Assembly: GCA_037445375.1 (NCBI GenBank) | Contig: JBBIKS010000090.1 | Coordinates: 1 to 6,363 of the forward strand | DNA: 6,363 nt | Reading direction: 5' to 3' | From: DYHD01 sp037445375 | GTDB taxonomy: Bacteria; Nitrospirota; Thermodesulfovibrionia; Thermodesulfovibrionales; Dissulfurispiraceae | In this document: positions 6,090-6,363 of the stretch, one piece after another | Numbering within the stretch: the first letter of the stretch is position 1 | Layout: each line of letters begins with the position of its first letter | Made by a program: the position numbers and the translations under genes | Notes under the pieces: model-generated | Database searches by the model: none | What the model was told of the DNA's origin: nothing | The model's input: the letters and a program-made list of their open reading frames with translations, nothing else

Positions 6090-6314
6090 GGTATCTGTCC
6101 CAATACCGTTTGGCGCGAAGGACAGAGGAGAAAGAAATATAGGGAATTTGTGAAAGGGATGATTAAAAAGAAGGGTTCAATGAAGGGAGAGATGAACAGA
6201 AGACGGGTATATGGAAGCGATAATTTTATAAAGGAAGTTGCAAAAGAATATAAAGTTGAAGCAGTGATAAAGCCAAAAGGGCGACCAAAGAAGGAAGAAA
6301 ATAAAGATAAATAG
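6090..6314 (+). pseudogene. C-terminal fragment of an IS200/REP-associated (Y1) transposase
   Basis: On the plus strand the frame reads WREGQRRKKYREFVKGMI, then MNRRRVYGSDNFIKEV and VIKPKGRPKKEENKDK before TAG. 'YREFV', 'YGSDNFI' and a terminal 'KGRPKK' are the hallmarks of the tail of REP-associated tyrosine transposases. The catalytic HUH motif and tyrosine, which lie N-terminal in these proteins, are absent. An ATG at 6018 opens the frame, but the first 20 or so residues are the antisense of the minus-strand relic and do not look like this family. The true fragment probably begins near 6090. It is not expected to be functional. Confidence 0.65.
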
Positions 6315-6363
6315 AACCGTTGTTAATGCTCAATAATTAGGTAACATTTTGGTATAGTAAAAC

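Larger units (their letters stand above)
5857..6090 (-). pseudogene. Helix-turn-helix tail of a transposase-like protein, degraded
   Basis: The open part (5860-6030, 57 codons, no start, TAA at 5857-5859) carries AIESYGYSQKEVAAFIGIHY, like the helix-turn-helix tail of some Y1 (IS200/REP-associated) transposases (YGYT-KEIA-LGIHYSTVS). A frame shifted by one base continues upstream as NLLFDEGITKDKTKRNEIA, suggesting one extra A in the A-run near 6025-6029. Key positions have drifted: SVAIRLLKK stands where STVSR.. is usual. The relic ends 8 bases before the ATPase start. It could instead be a stranded regulator fragment, but no start codon or remaining domain supports that. Confidence 0.5.

Overview
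The window looks like a bacterial chromosome fragment: AT-rich, with a full-length bacterial TlyA-type rRNA methyltransferase, a relic of a bacterial DpnA-like DNA methyltransferase, and remnants of IS200/REP-associated (Y1) transposases. The style of the transposase tail and of the small CTTCGACAAGCTTAG-type hairpin repeat recalls Nitrospirota/Desulfobacterota-like genomes, but that is only an impression. Nearly all genes read leftwards on the minus strand.

Layout from right to left, in the direction of transcription. (1) 5857-6314 holds two degraded transposase pieces in opposite orientations: a plus-strand C-terminal tail and a minus-strand helix-turn-helix tail. (2) 2348-5848 is a compact four-gene cluster with overlapping ends: a MoxR-type AAA+ ATPase, a metallopeptidase-like protein with HQLNH in place of HExxH, a von Willebrand factor A (VWA) protein with an intact metal-binding motif, and a GXGXG beta-helix protein (GltB C-terminal / FwdC-like) with an unrecognised N-terminal half. 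MoxR ATPases and VWA proteins are known partners in chaperone or cofactor-insertion machines. The peptidase-like and beta-helix members make this version unusual and are the most interesting content here. (3) 1205-2159 is a DpnA-like (GATC-type) adenine methyltransferase broken by two frameshifts and one nonsense codon. It is followed by a short ORF fragment (1020-1226) that may be the start of a ParB-like protein. (4) A hairpin repeat (981-1004) separates this debris from tlyA (57-806), which is intact.

The lesions are notable. The methyltransferase, the metallopeptidase-like gene, the minus-strand transposase relic and the ATPase each carry one or more single-base indels or in-frame stops, while tlyA, the VWA gene and the GXGXG gene read cleanly. 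Several indels lie in short A/T runs. Either the region is decaying or the underlying sequence has base errors, and the sequence alone cannot separate the two. If the lesions are errors, the four-gene operon is a complete system: an ATPase of about 443 residues, a peptidase-like protein of about 286, a VWA protein of 216 and a beta-helix protein of 239.
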